Below are positions 47,389 to 58,496 of a stretch of 64,000 bases of DNA, piece after piece. Numbering within the stretch: the first letter of the stretch is position 1; each line of letters opens with the position of its first letter. The stretch lies in the NCBI RefSeq assembly GCF_004379255.2, contig NC_056035.1:37452773-37516772 (forward strand). Direction: 5' to 3'. The position numbers and the translations under genes were made by a program. This DNA comes from Salvia splendens (lineage: Eukaryota; Streptophyta; Magnoliopsida; Lamiales; Lamiaceae). The notes beneath the pieces are model-generated. The model worked only from the letters and a program-made list of their open reading frames with translations. It was not told where the DNA came from and did not search any database.

Positions 47389-48023
47389 TATTTGATTTAA
47401 GGGAGATAAAATATATTCAGTTTATAGAGGATATAATAATTCATCAGAAATAATTAGTGTATAGATATTCATACTTTTATAAAAGTGCGTGCATCTCTCT
47501 TTTGATGAGCTTCATATAATTAGGGAAATGTCCAAAATGAAGAATCATTTTCTGTTTTTTGATCATGAAAATTGATTTTATTGTGAATGCAAAGTATTTA
47601 TCTAAACGACAAAACGAACATATAGGTTTTATTTACCAAAGGTGCATTCCCGCGTAACACTTAACTAGCGTTTAGGGAAAAAATACCAATTTTATCTACA
47701 GAGAAAAAAGAAAAGAAAAGTAAAGAAAAGAAAAGAAAAAAAAAAGAAATAAATTATACTAGTGTACACTACTATTATGATTGTTTATGTAAATGAAATT
47801 AATCTTGCAAATAGTTACAGAACAATAGTTGACCATACACATACGTTCATACATAAGTTAAAGAAATTATAAGTTCAAACTATGAAATACTACTAATTTT
47901 TTGGTGCAATATGAATAAGAAGCCATTAAATATGAAAAGGACCTTGTGAGGAATATATGACGCAATAGTGCTGACATATGATATATTGATATTCATGCAT
48001 GTATGATGATGTAATGTAAATTA

Positions 48024-48273
48024 CTACCTCCATCCCATAATAAGAGTCACATTTTACCATTTCGGTCCAACCAATAATAAGAGTCACATTCACTTTTACC
48101 ATAAATGATAAGTAGGTGTCACATTCCACTAACTCGTTTCACTCACATTTTATTATAAAACCAATATAAAAAAGTGGACCTCATATTGCATTAACTTTTC
48201 CAACCCACTATTCTTGACATTTCTTAAAATTCGTCTCACATCAAATGTGACCCCTATTGTGGGAAGGAGGTAG
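48024..48273. mobile_element. Stowaway-like MITE 3
   Basis: 250 bp with ends CTACCTCCATCCCATAATAA and (inverted) CTACCTCCTTCCCACAATAG. TA is present on the left, but the right flank reads CA. Confidence 0.8.
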
Positions 48274-49538
48274 CATGTAATATGGATATAAATATAATAT
48301 GGTTTATAAATTGGATCAATTATACTATTAGTAATCAGTTACGAATTTATCCTTGATTTGCTGGAAATTAAGCCGGTGAAGAAAAACCATTATTATTCGA
48401 ATTTGGAGAGCAGAGTTGATCAAGATTTGATGCAGATCTCAACTCACTCTTTTGGAAGATGAGAATTTTCTTGAAATATACTCATTTATTGAATTGCAGA
48501 TTCTGCTTCATCTTGATCAACAAATTATAAAGTTTCTGCTTTCGGTTATAGCATGCCCACCAAAAAGCAAGGATCCTTTTCATTCTTTAGCTTTTTGCTT
48601 GAGTGTGATATTTATTTTATTTTATTTTTCTGAGCAAGGTTATTTTACACAACAATTAAATCCCTAATTAATTTTGGACGTGTATTTAGAGATTAATTTT
48701 TCCAAGCTTATAAATTTCTTTGTTAATCAAATTACTTGGTTGAGATAAGTATTGCTGAAACAAGGTACAAATAGTTTGTACCAAATAAGATTCATATGCT
48801 GGATTGACTTAGAATTTATGCTTGTCTAATTAAGTATATATCGAGTTTTTTGTAACACAATACTAATTTAACCAACAAACCAACAAAAGAAGTATAGTAG
48901 AATTTTCTTTTATTTTGAGAATTTAAGCACATATTTAGTAAGCCAGCTTTCTTGTGACTTACATATGCTATATTTAATTACTTTTCATTCGAGTTCAATT
49001 CACACTTCATTTCTGAAACTTTCTTGCTAGGGTCATTTAAAATTTTAAATTTTTTTAAAATTAATGCTGACATTTTGTAAAATTTATTTATTATAGATAA
49101 CTGCTAACATTTTTGATTTATTTATTCGGTTAATAAATTACTACTCTTTTAAATTCCTAATTCATGGTTAATTGAATATCATATCGTGGTAAAAAAGTCG
49201 GTAAAGAATTATCAATAATTGATAATTAAAAGATTGTATATAGAGTGTTTTGCTATTTTTAAAATGGAATTCGCTACATTTTAAGGGACATTAAATATAG
49301 TAAGTATGTACTATTGAGAGGCTAAGGGCGTATATAAAATCAATATATGTGTACATGGTTGAGTTATTAAATAAGTCCGGATGAAAATGATACACACCTA
49401 CACTCTGTTTGATCCTCCCCACATATATCCAATGTAAATATGAATCATTTTTAGTCATTATATCATGAAAATTACTGAAAAACACCACTTATTTATTTTA
49501 TCATTTTGCACAATGAAGTCAAAAGTTTCATAGTACTA
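48274..49538. other. spacer between MITEs 3 and 4
   Basis: AT-rich sequence with no gene. About 48790-48840 repeats sequence seen at 45035-45105. Confidence 0.4.
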
Positions 49539-49790
49539 CTCCCTCCGTTCCATAGTAATAGAGTCATTTTGTCATTTGGTACGTTCCATAATAATAGAAT
49601 TATTTCCATTTTTAGTAAAAGTCAACACATTTTTCTACACATACTTTACTCTCTCTTACTTTTTTCTCTTCTCATCTCTCTACCTTTTTCATTTTCCACT
49701 TTATTCTCCATTTACTTAACTCACCTAACACAATTTTTTTTAATCTCCGTGCCGAAAAGAAACGTCTCCATTACTATGGAACGGAGGGAG
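49539..49790. mobile_element. Stowaway-like MITE 4
   Basis: 252 bp between TA dinucleotides, ends CTCCCTCCGTTCCATAGTAA and its inverse. The closest end match is to MITE 1. Confidence 0.9.
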
Positions 49791-49899
49791 TATGATTTAT
49801 TAAACCATAAATTCGATTTAACAACTCAATCGACCCAATACTGGGGACAAATTGGTATTTCAAATATATAATCTTTAACTTGAGAAATGTATTTGTTTT

Positions 49900-50170
49900 G
49901 GGCTAGCTGTATTCACTGCCAAAATAAATGTCTAAAAGCATTTTTAGTCAATTAACGATATTAATTTGTGTTTTTAAATACACCACCTACACTTTAAAAA
50001 GCGTTTTCAGTTTTGGTGTCCCAACTAAACTCAAGAGACGTGTAGGGGACAATCGTGTCCTCAACTTAAGGACGCTTTTTTTTGCATCATTTTAAAAAAA
50101 ATTTAACACAAATAATTGAGTATTTAATTTTGTATCATTAGATAAGTTTCTTGTAGTAGTGATTATACTC
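49900..50170. mobile_element. possible CACTA-type fragment
   Basis: Ends on the right with TTCTTGTAGTAGTG, the inverse of the CACTAC(TAC)AAGAA end common in plant CACTA elements. The left end near CACTGCCAAAA (about 49913) is a weak match. Inside are AAAGCGTTTTCAG and GGACGCTTTTTT in inverse arrangement. No target duplication was established. Confidence 0.35.
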
Positions 50171-50488
50171 TTCTTTGTTGATGATATTAGGAAAGAATAT
50201 GAGCCATAGGCCCATATTATTCAATAGCTTAATAGGGTAGTTAGTATGAAAAAGTCTAATGCCAAAAGCCATTCCATATACAATATATTCACACATGAAA
50301 AAGTGTTACAACTTTTTCATACTGTTCTAACTGAACAAGGAGACACCCACAGCCGTTATCTGCAGAAGCATTCTAGATAACTCTCGTCACCATACATTAC
50401 CTAACACATTACACACATACACATATACAAACAAAGCATGTTCAACTTATTACATGAACACATGCTTAATTTCTCCAAGACAAAAACC

Positions 50489-50755
50489 CTAATACCCCAC
50501 ACCTCTAGACTTCCTCTTGGAGTAGTCCAGAACCGACACCGTGTCACGGAACTGCACCACCTCATAATCAACTGCGGAGAGGGGCTTAACATGGTGCTCA
50601 ACGCTCTGGTTCGGGTGGTGCTGGTACAAGCAGCCGTGGCTGTTGACTTGCTGAGCAACGGGGCGTCGCCTCGTCCCCCCTGGCCTCACCATGTACTCTT
50701 CCAGTATTGCAAAGCCATCTGCACCTGCTCTTTTGAGTTCGGCCCATGATGCCAT
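50489..50755 (-). CDS. small-protein family member C (88 aa), function unknown
   Basis: A single-exon gene. MASWAELKRAGADGFAILEE is the family N-terminus. A basic linker RPGGTRRRP follows, then CLYQHHPNQS, the Y-Q-x-x-P-x-Q-S core shared with D and E, and VVQFRDTVSVLDYSKRKSRG, the family C-terminus. The start at 50755 is used because it is the conserved M-A-S; upstream in-frame codons read into the leader and are not family-like. TATATAAA at 50844-50851 is 89 bp before the ATG. No signal peptide, membrane segment or known domain is seen. The basic C-terminal tail could contact nucleic acid or a protein partner, but that is speculation. Confidence 0.75.
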   Translation of the reverse strand: MASWAELKRAGADGFAILEEYMVRPGGTRRRPVAQQVNSHGCLYQHHPNQSVEHHVKPLSAVDYEVVQFRDTVSVLDYSKRKSRGVGY

Positions 50756-50843
50756 TTTTTTTGTTTTTGTGTAAGAGAATGAAGTTGAAATTGTTGAAAA
50801 GTTGGAGAAGGTGTTGTGTTGCATTTGGAGTTGTGGATGCCTC

Positions 50844-50851
50844 TTTATATA
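50844..50851 (-). promoter_or_regulatory. TATA box of small-protein gene C
   Basis: TATATAAA on the minus strand, 89 bp before the ATG. Confidence 0.65.
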
Positions 50852-51396
50852 GAGGTAGATGAGACTATTGCAACATAGGATATTACTAGTATATTATAAT
50901 ATTATTATATTGTAATGATGAGATAGATTTGGATTTTTTTTGGGCCATCTCAACTAGCTAGTGTGTTGATTCTTTTGGGATAAGTTTTGAAAGCTTTTTC
51001 AATATATGAAAATCAAGATTCTTGACAATGGCTTCGCATAGATACTAGTTTGGTGTTATTGAGAAGTTATCTTATGTTTTGTCCATTCATGTGATTAGTC
51101 TCATGCTTTGTAATTTTTAACAAAAAATTGATAAAGAAAATCACAATTAATGGGTTTAAGGTGGAATAAAGTCTTCTCTTTAATAGAAAATGGTGAAAAT
51201 ATACAATTTCACATTTTCTACTATTTTCACATTATGAAGAATAAAAAATATTTTTAAGACTACAACTTAAGATACTCATTTTATAAAGACATAAAATTGA
51301 AGACTACTTTCATCTGGGTTTCTTAATTTCTGGAAGGATATATTTGAAAACACTAATTAGTGTACTTAATTTTAAAAATGTCTTTATATAGTCATT

Positions 51397-51438
<42 letters not shown>

Positions 51439-51921
51439 ATGTATATATAGGGAGAATGGAAATCATTCGAGGTACATCTCCTTTTTTTTTCTCATTTTCA
51501 TTCTAATTTGTGATAATATTGTCCTGACTCCTGACGTATTGATGTTGTAATATTCTCTCCCATTTATTTTTCATATTTTACAATCCAGAAAACATGAGAG
51601 AATATAAAATCAAGACCACTACGATGGAAATTTTTTTATATTTTTTTATCCTTCATTTTCTTATGATAAATTTTGCATTCAACCAAAAACTCATCACCAT
51701 CTTATTACGTAACTATATATGATCTATTTTTATTTTGTTGAAAGTCTAAAACAGCATGAAGAACTCTAATATGATTATTTTTACAGGAGTAAGAAACAAT
51801 ACGAGCATGCACTAATTAGTGACTAAACTAAATCATTAAAGATCTCAGAATGACAATTTTATTGCGCCTTCAATGTAATTATTATTTGTAAGGGATATAA
51901 TTACAAATATGAAAAGTTGTA
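50852..51921. other. spacer upstream of small-protein gene C
   Basis: AT-rich, includes the (TA)n run; no gene seen. Confidence 0.4.
51397..51435. repeat. (TA)n microsatellite
   Basis: About nineteen uninterrupted TA dinucleotides. Confidence 0.95.
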
Positions 51922-52122
51922 TTCTCTCGTCCCATTAAAGATGACTCACTTTCATTTTTGGTTTGTCCCAATTAAGATGACTCATTAATAAAAATGGAAA
52001 CATCTTTCTCTCTATTTTATTCTCTCTCTCTTAATTTACTCCTCTACTTTACACAAAAAATAAAATTGCATAAATTTTCGTGCCATTCAAGGAAGAGGTC
52101 ATTTTCCTTGGGACAGAGGGAT
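51922..52122. mobile_element. Stowaway-like MITE 5
   Basis: About 200 bp with ends TTCTCTCGTCCCATTAAAG and the inverse of TTGGGACAGAGGGA. The ends are more diverged than in the other copies, so boundaries are approximate. Confidence 0.7.
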
Positions 52123-52859
52123 TACTAAACTGTAGTATATATGGGCTTTTATAATAATTTTGGAGAGAATAGAATAGAATTCTTAAAGATACATTGGAGA
52201 AGACTTGTACTTATTGGAGTACTAAATTGTCGCTTGAGATTAAATTAAGTACGAGAGTAAGGATATATCATTACTGGAAACACACACTTCAAATAGCATG
52301 CTAATATTATTTTAATAAAAAAATCTAGTTACATAGGAATAATTTCTTTCTCAAAAGACCTTTATCCGAAAATACGCATCACATTCTATCAAGGGTTGTT
52401 GCATATACAATGGTCTCTTTTCTCGATAAAGATCTCACTAAAAAATAAATAAAATCAGGCTTTAACTAAAATACCTAGAAAAAAATGTGCATATATTGTT
52501 TTTTATTAACCAACGCAAAAGCACACAATCAATCTAGTTACAAGATATACTAGAATTCATTTCTATCCAAAAAATGGCAATTATTGCTTGAGGAGGAGGC
52601 AGGATAAGAAAGCCTTATAATTTACTAGTACTTACAAGTTACAAATATTCTCCAAATAATTTGGATTCCAAAGCAAGTATTTGTTTTCTTTTTTTTTTTA
52701 TATGAAACGTGTCGAATAAATGTTGAGATAGTTACTTTTGGTGGAAAAGCTGTTTGTAAATCTTTTAAGCTTTTGATATGTAAAATGATCAATATCTCAA
52801 TATAAAATTCATGCAAATTCTGACTATGACTATGAGATTTACTAATTTGATGATTAATA

Positions 52860-53110
52860 CTCCTCCGTCCCACAATAATTGTAACTGTTTTCTATTTCGG
52901 CCCGTCTCACAATAATTGTCACATTTTATTTTTATCATCAATGGTAAGTAGGTTTCACATTCCACTAACTCACTTCACTCCCATTTTATTATAAAATCAA
53001 TATAAAAAAATGAGTCTAACATTCCACTAACTTTTCCAACCAATTTTTCTTTACATTTCTTAAAACTCGTGCCCACAATAAAAGTGACAATAATAATGGG
53101 GCGGAGGGAG
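52860..53110. mobile_element. Stowaway-like MITE 6
   Basis: 251 bp between TA dinucleotides, ends CTCCTCCGTCCCACAATAAT and (inverted) CTCCCTCCGCCCCATTATTA. Related to MITE 3 by its interior (ATAATTGTCACATT-type strings). Confidence 0.85.
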
Positions 53111-53844
53111 TAATTAATTAAAAATACGAAGAGTCATTATTAAGCAGTTTTAGATCATATAATATAATTCGGATTCGAGGTCATGTTAAGCTCATTTTAG
53201 GTCATTATTACTATAATGACCTAAAAATACACCTTTGTATGCTTAGTTCTGCGTTTTTGCATTAAAATTGAATTTTGCATATATCAAAATCCATATATGG
53301 TCTAAAAGCCACACTTTTTAATTGGTCTACACATTACACATACAAAACTAAACCCATTTTATTTTATTGGAGTAATATCGAGAAATAACACTACGCGCGT
53401 CATCTGCCTTAACACGACTTTTAAAACAGTTCAATGATAACATCACATTTTATTCTATTTTTGATATATTTGTAATTACAACATATTTGTTCAGGATTGA
53501 AATCAAGCTTTTTCTTATCCATTTTACTGGTGCATATATGTACGTATATATTCTTAATAATGTAATCACAACCCTTTGTATAAGAATTGCAAATTCAAGT
53601 TAACGTTACATACTTAATATTTCAAAAAATTAATCATTTTTACTAGCATCTCAATATATATCAATGAATAGTGTAATTGATAACTCTTGTGAACATGACT
53701 GCCTAGTGTTTTTTTTTCTTTCTAACTTTTGTTGGGACAATATTTTCTAAATTTATTTAAAATATAATAATGAGACAATTCGGTATTGATGGGGGCTTTT
53801 ACATGACATTTTTCACAAAATTTGAATGAGTTAAGAAAACTTAT
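53111..53844. other. spacer upstream of the duplicated block
   Basis: AT-rich sequence, no gene or bounded element seen. Confidence 0.4.
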
Positions 53845-54052
53845 AAAAATCAGGCAACGATCTTACAACCAAGAAGCTGCTTTTTATTGATATGTTACAT
53901 TTACATTATTACATATTACTATGATTCAGAGACACACTGCTATACATAGTTGCATGTACAAGTAGTTATTACCATAATATGATAACAAAGATCATTAACT
54001 AATACAAAAGGACTTGCCTATTTCACCCAACTAAACACACCTTTTGAATATG

Positions 54053-54346
54053 CTAGAAATAAAAGTTAGGTGCAGAATTCCTCTTAGTATAGTCCATATC
54101 TGTGACACCATCATGAAACTGCATCACTTCGTGCGTCTTCATCTTCTCGTACGGATTCACCATGTAAACATGGCTCTGATGAGGCTGGTACTGATACAGA
54201 CAAGCTTCCCTACCCTTTGGCAAAGCTTGAGGAAGTTTTCTCGCAGAAGCGCCGCCTTTCCTCCCCTTGTTTTCGTAGAGTTGATCAATAATGTCAAACC
54301 CTTCCTTGCCTACCCTAACAAGATCTTCCCTAGATCTAGATGCCAT
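54053..54346 (-). CDS. small-protein family member D (97 aa), function unknown
   Basis: A single-exon gene, near-twin of E at 56238. The N-terminus SREDLVRVGKEGFDIIDQLY is followed by a basic Gly/Lys/Arg linker, CLYQYQPHQSHVYMVNPYEK and the C-terminus EVMQFHDGVTDMDYTKRNSA. It is hydrophilic, with no signal peptide or membrane span. The start at 54346 (MASRS) is chosen over ATG 54379 because family members start at M-A. TATAAAAG lies 101 bp upstream at exactly the distance seen in E. It differs from E by a two-residue insertion after MAS and about a dozen substitutions, mostly in the linker. Function not recognised. Confidence 0.8.
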   Translation of the reverse strand: MASRSREDLVRVGKEGFDIIDQLYENKGRKGGASARKLPQALPKGREACLYQYQPHQSHVYMVNPYEKMKTHEVMQFHDGVTDMDYTKRNSAPNFYF

Positions 54347-54446
54347 TTTTTTGGTATATGTATGTGAAAGAAAATTCAAGGCTTTGTAGCAAGATATGTG
54401 AGAAGGAGAAGTGTTACTTGATTGAAAGCCGAAGAGGGTGAGGACC

Positions 54447-54454
54447 CTTTTATA
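54447..54454 (-). promoter_or_regulatory. TATA box of small-protein gene D
   Basis: TATAAAAG in the context CTATAAAAGGG, shared with gene E. Confidence 0.7.
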
Positions 54455-55744
54455 GGTAAAAGTTCATGGTCATGTTAAGTGTGGCCTCTTGCTTGGATAC
54501 AAGTGTTGATTATTCTTTTTGGATATGTATTGTGTAGGAAAATGCAGGTGAGAAATCATAGTCTCCACTTTAAGATTTTTTCCACATAGTAGATTCTGTT
54601 TTCTAGAAAGATCTTTTCAAGTCTATTGACTCAAGAAGATTTAGGCAGCAATAACTTCACATTATGGATCACATTATGGATCACATTTGTTTAGTATGTG
54701 TGCAAGAAAATACTTACTAAAAAGAGATGCAAGAAATTAGTAGCTTTCTCATAAATGGGATTCTATCTTGGCTACAAGTGTTGATTCCTTTTAGATAGGT
54801 ATTAACTGCGGTTGCTTGATAAACAGTAGTAGGAAAATGCAGTGAGAAATTATGGTCTCCAAAGATGTGATCAAGACTTGGTGATTTTTTCACACAATAG
54901 ATTCTGTTTCCAATATAGCACTTTCCTAGTGAATTTGAGTCAAATATTGGAAGGTATCAAGAAGCTAGCTTTAATGTTAAAACACATGATTGAAGAGAAT
55001 CTCTTTTTCTTAATTATGCTGATCCATTTTATGCTATATGCATGAATCATGGAATAAGCTGTTAATTCATATTGAAGGCTCATTTAGTCTTTGCTCATTT
55101 TTATTTTCTTTTTAGGAGTTTGATGCCTATAATTACCCCTCTTTATGTTTTATGAGGCAAACTTAGAATTTTTCTCTATTTGCATTGCATAGAAGATATA
55201 TATTTATTGAAAGCGTTTGTCTTCAATGCATAATGGTTCATGTTAAACTGAAATTTTGAATTACAGATCATATGCTCATTAGAAACTGTTTGATTTGTAT
55301 TAGTAAGGGCTTCTTTTTCAGATTCTATCAGTCCCCCTTTCACCATATGCATAACTCTCGAGGTGCCTATAAATCAGCACGAGGAATAGTCACTGGGTTC
55401 GCCGGTGAATACCTTTGGCTTAATGACAAAAATAATATCGAAAGGAAAAGCATTCCACAATACTTTATGCAAAAACACACACACAATCTTGTAGTGATTA
55501 CTAAGAAGATACTAGGATCAGTACAAGAAAAATAACGGTATAGAATGAAAGATAACTACCATGCCAACAACAATATTGTTGCATGAAGAATTAACTTTTC
55601 CATTAAATCATTACATTGCAACACACATACAAGTAACTTCAGCAACCTAGGATCATTATATCAAGACGAACATGCCTAACCTAATTAACTAACACAAAGC
55701 AAGTACTAGGCCGAGGTTGGTTCGTCTATTACATAGTCTTGCTA
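54455..55744. other. upstream flank of gene D and 3' flank of the broken copy
   Basis: Mostly duplicated sequence matching 56634-57390. About 55310-55430 (including GTTCGCCGGTGAATACC) has no counterpart in the second block and I cannot identify it. Confidence 0.4.
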
Positions 55745-55935
55745 GTTAAAGATAAGAGCAAAGTTCTTCACCACATCGAACATGCTAGTCTTTTTGACTG
55801 CAGAGTCCAGAGGCCTTCGGGTTGATCAGATGCAGAGGATTCTGTTTGGGATTATACAGACGAAGATTAACACGCCTTGTGCCACGCTCCGGACCTTGCC
55901 TTTGCGGAAGGTAAGGTGTCTTTCCTAAGTGTGCA
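55745..55935 (-). pseudogene. broken copy of small-protein gene F
   Basis: Reads as the last two thirds of gene F: a segment like TPYLPQRQGPERG, then NLRLYNPKQNPLHLINPK, then a frameshift in the region of the S-A-A-E codons, then SMFDVVKNF before a stop. The N-terminal motif and start codon are missing; upstream DNA breaks off near 55935. Its 3' flank matches that of gene F over about 180 bp. It is the degenerate partner of F in the duplicated D/F-like and E/F blocks. Confidence 0.85.
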
Positions 55936-56237
55936 TATATGATGAGTGAGCACTTTAAGTTTAACTAACACTATTTAATCACTTTTCTCTTTTTTTCACA
56001 TACTTTACTAATTGTGCATACATGTGTAAGGCAATATTCAATGATCTTACAACCAAGAAGCTGCTTTTATTGATATGTTACATTTGCATATTATGATACA
56101 GAGACATATATACTGCTGTATGCAGTTAAATGTACAAGTAGTTATTATCATACTTACTATAATAACAAAGGCCCTTAACTAATACAAAAGGACTTTCCTA
56201 TTTCATCCAACTAAATTAAACACACCTTTTCATATAG

Positions 56238-56525
56238 CTAATAAAACTTAGGTGCAGAATTCCTCTTAGTATAGTCCATATCTGTGATATCATCACGAAA
56301 ATGCATCACTTCGCGTGTCTTCATCTTCTCATACGGATTCACCATGTAAACATGGCTCTGCTGAGGCTGGTACTGATACAGACAAGCTTCCCTACCCTTT
56401 GGCAAAGCATGATGAGGAGGATTTCTCGTAGAAGCGCCGCCTTTCCTCCCCTTGTTTTCGTAGAGTTGATCAATTATGTCAAACCCTTCCTTGCCTATTC
56501 TAACAAGATCTTCCCTAGATGCCAT
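56238..56525 (-). CDS. small-protein family member E (95 aa), function unknown
   Basis: A single-exon gene. It starts MASREDLVRIGKEGFDIIDQ and carries the linker NKGRKGGAS, CLYQYQPQQSHVYMVNPYEK and the C-terminus EVMHFRDDITDMDYTKRNSA followed by PKFY. It is almost the same protein as D. Changes are concentrated in the Pro/His linker, while the N-terminal motif, the YQ-P core and the C-terminal motif are kept, which suggests selection on those parts. TATAAAAG at 56626-56633 is 101 bp from the ATG. Function not recognised. Confidence 0.8.
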   Translation of the reverse strand: MASREDLVRIGKEGFDIIDQLYENKGRKGGASTRNPPHHALPKGREACLYQYQPQQSHVYMVNPYEKMKTREVMHFRDDITDMDYTKRNSAPKFY

Positions 56526-56625
56526 TTTTTAGTATATGTATGAGCAAGAAAATTCTAGGCTTAAAAGCAAGAGATATGAGAAGGAGAAGTGTTTGTTGAT
56601 TGAAAGCCAAACGAGGGAGAGGGCC

Positions 56626-56633
56626 CTTTTATA
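56626..56633 (-). promoter_or_regulatory. TATA box of small-protein gene E
   Basis: TATAAAAG in the context CTATAAAAGGG, 101 bp before the ATG, as in gene D. Confidence 0.7.
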
Positions 56634-57391
56634 GGTAAAATATCAAGGTCTAGTTAAGGGAGAGAAGCAGCTAAATTTTTAGGGAAATTGAAAAATAAAA
56701 AATCTAAGTGTGGCCTCTTGCTTGGATACTAGTGTTGATTATTCTTTTTGGATTGGTATTGTGTAGGAAAATTCAGGTGAGAAATCAGTCTTCAAAGATG
56801 TGTCAACTTTGAGATTTTTTTCCACATAGTAGATTCTGTTTTCTAGAAACACTTTTCCTGGTCTATTGACTCTAGAAGATTTGGGCAAGAGTTAGTGATT
56901 TTTCACACAACAGATTCTGTTTTCTAAAAAGCACATTCATATGCAAGAAGCTAGCTTTAATGTTAAAACACCTTGTTTGAAGAAAATTTATTTTCTTAAT
57001 TATGCTGATCCTTTGCATACTACATGCATGAAACATGGAATAACTTGTTAATGCATATGTAAGCGCACTTTTAATGTCTTATCTAATTGTTATTTTCTTT
57101 TTAGGAGTTTGATATCTTAGGCCTATAATTATATTTTACTAATTGTAAGAACATGGGATATAATTTGTTGTAAACTCTGTAGACAATGAAAGAAAAGTAC
57201 AAGGCCAACAACAATATTGTTGCAAAAGAAGAATTAATTCTTCCATTAAAGCATTACATTGCAACACACACATACAAGTAACTTCAACATCATAGGATTA
57301 TTACATCAAGACAAACAAGCCTAACCTTATTAACTAACACGAAACACGTGCTAGGCCAAGGTGGTTCGTCTGTTACATAGTCTAGAGCTAG
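56634..57391. other. upstream flank of gene E and 3' flank of gene F
   Basis: Second copy of the duplicated spacer; matches 54455-55744 in pieces. No separate gene. Confidence 0.5.
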
Positions 57392-57679
57392 TTAAACATA
57401 CATACGTGCAGAGTTCTTGATGCTAAACTCTGCAGTCGAAGCCTCAGCACGAAACTTCACCACATCGAACATGCTAATCTTTTCGGCTGCAGAGGGCTTC
57501 GGCTTGATCAGATGCAGAGGATTATGGTCAGGCTGATAGGGACGGAGATTAACACCACGCTGCGGTCCTTGCCTTTGCAGAGGGTAAGGTTTTTTTCCTT
57601 TGTTGTTGATGAAATTTTCTAGTAAGAAAAAGCCATCCTTGCCTATTGTAGAGAGATCTTGCTTAGGTGCTGCTGCCAT
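57392..57679 (-). CDS. small-protein family member F (95 aa), function unknown
   Basis: A single-exon gene at the 5' end of the array. The N-terminus KQDLSTIGKDGFFLLENFI fits the family pattern. The centre QRQGPQRGVNLRPYQPDHNP carries a variant Y-Q-P core, and the C-terminus FDVVKFRAEASTAEFSIKNS is the most diverged version of the end motif. It lacks the CLYQ of C, D and E. TATATAAAAG at 57740-57749, 61 bp from the ATG. Its duplicate at 55745-55935 has decayed. Hydrophilic, with no known domain. Confidence 0.78.
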   Translation of the reverse strand: MAAAPKQDLSTIGKDGFFLLENFINNKGKKPYPLQRQGPQRGVNLRPYQPDHNPLHLIKPKPSAAEKISMFDVVKFRAEASTAEFSIKNSARMYV

Positions 57680-57739
57680 TTGGTTTATGTGTGGAAATGT
57701 GTAGTTTTAGTTGAGTTAAGAGTCTAGTGGTTGAACACC

Positions 57740-57749
57740 CTTTTATATA
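57740..57749 (-). promoter_or_regulatory. TATA box of small-protein gene F
   Basis: TATATAAAAG on the minus strand followed by GGTG, 61 bp before the ATG. Confidence 0.65.
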
Positions 57750-58290
57750 GAAGCTCAATCAAATAATTATGCATAAAATATTTCCAAAAGTTAAGGGGAC
57801 AGTTTAATTCCACTGCATTTTAGGCATTCACAATTTTTTGGGCTCACAATGTTTTACGCTGACGGAATCCTACTGATGTAGGAAGGAATATAGGATTAGG
57901 GTTGGGTGATATATAGTATTTAAAATGAAAGTTGAAAAATAATAAAAAGACTAATTTGCCCTTTAGACGATATATATCGTACGTTTCCAACGTCGTCATC
58001 ACAAACCGTCTCATTTACCTAGCTTTGTGCCCTACGTTATGTTTGTTCCTCTCAATAACTGCCCCTCGTTCTCTAACTGGTTAATGTGTGTTTTACTCTC
58101 TACGTGGACATAACCCTCGTTTATTTGAGGGGTGAAAATGAAATCAACCCCTTTGCAAAAACACAATAACATAGAAACACACAACACAAGATTCTAGTGA
58201 TTTAATGAAAGTGATTGCACCATTTCCCTTTGTATTCTCATGAAACATTCTCGGAATGCTCCATCACATAAACCCATAATAATATCGTAT
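57750..58290. other. spacer upstream of gene F
   Basis: No gene seen. Holds the upstream flank of gene F. Confidence 0.4.
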
Positions 58291-58496
58291 ATCGCCACAC
58301 GTCTCTGGCGTTTAACATAATCACATATCGTATATTTGTAGCCATTTTTTGGACTAAAATACTCTTATGCCTTGCAGGGCATTTCAGTCATTTTTACTCT
58401 GCACATGGCTGCATTTTTGCAGACATTAGCTCTACACATGGCTGCGCTTTTGTCAAATCATAGTATAATTGTTTGAGTTGATTTATTTGTTTTCAC

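Larger units (their letters stand above)
53845..57680. repeat. tandem segmental duplication of a two-gene block
   Basis: The order gene D, then the broken F-like copy (about 53845-55935), is repeated as gene E, then gene F (about 56035-57680). Homology includes flanks: the 3' flank GATCTTACAACCAAGAAGCT occurs at about 53860 and 56042, the upstream GTGTGGCCTCTTGCTTGGAT at about 54479 and 56706, AAGAAGCTAGCTTTAATGTT at about 54960 and 56947, and GCCAACAACAATATTGTTGC at about 55564 and 57204. Confidence 0.88.

Noticed and set aside
50438..50749. 103-codon open frame on the plus strand
   Set aside because: Antisense shadow of small-protein gene C; similar shadows lie opposite genes D and E.
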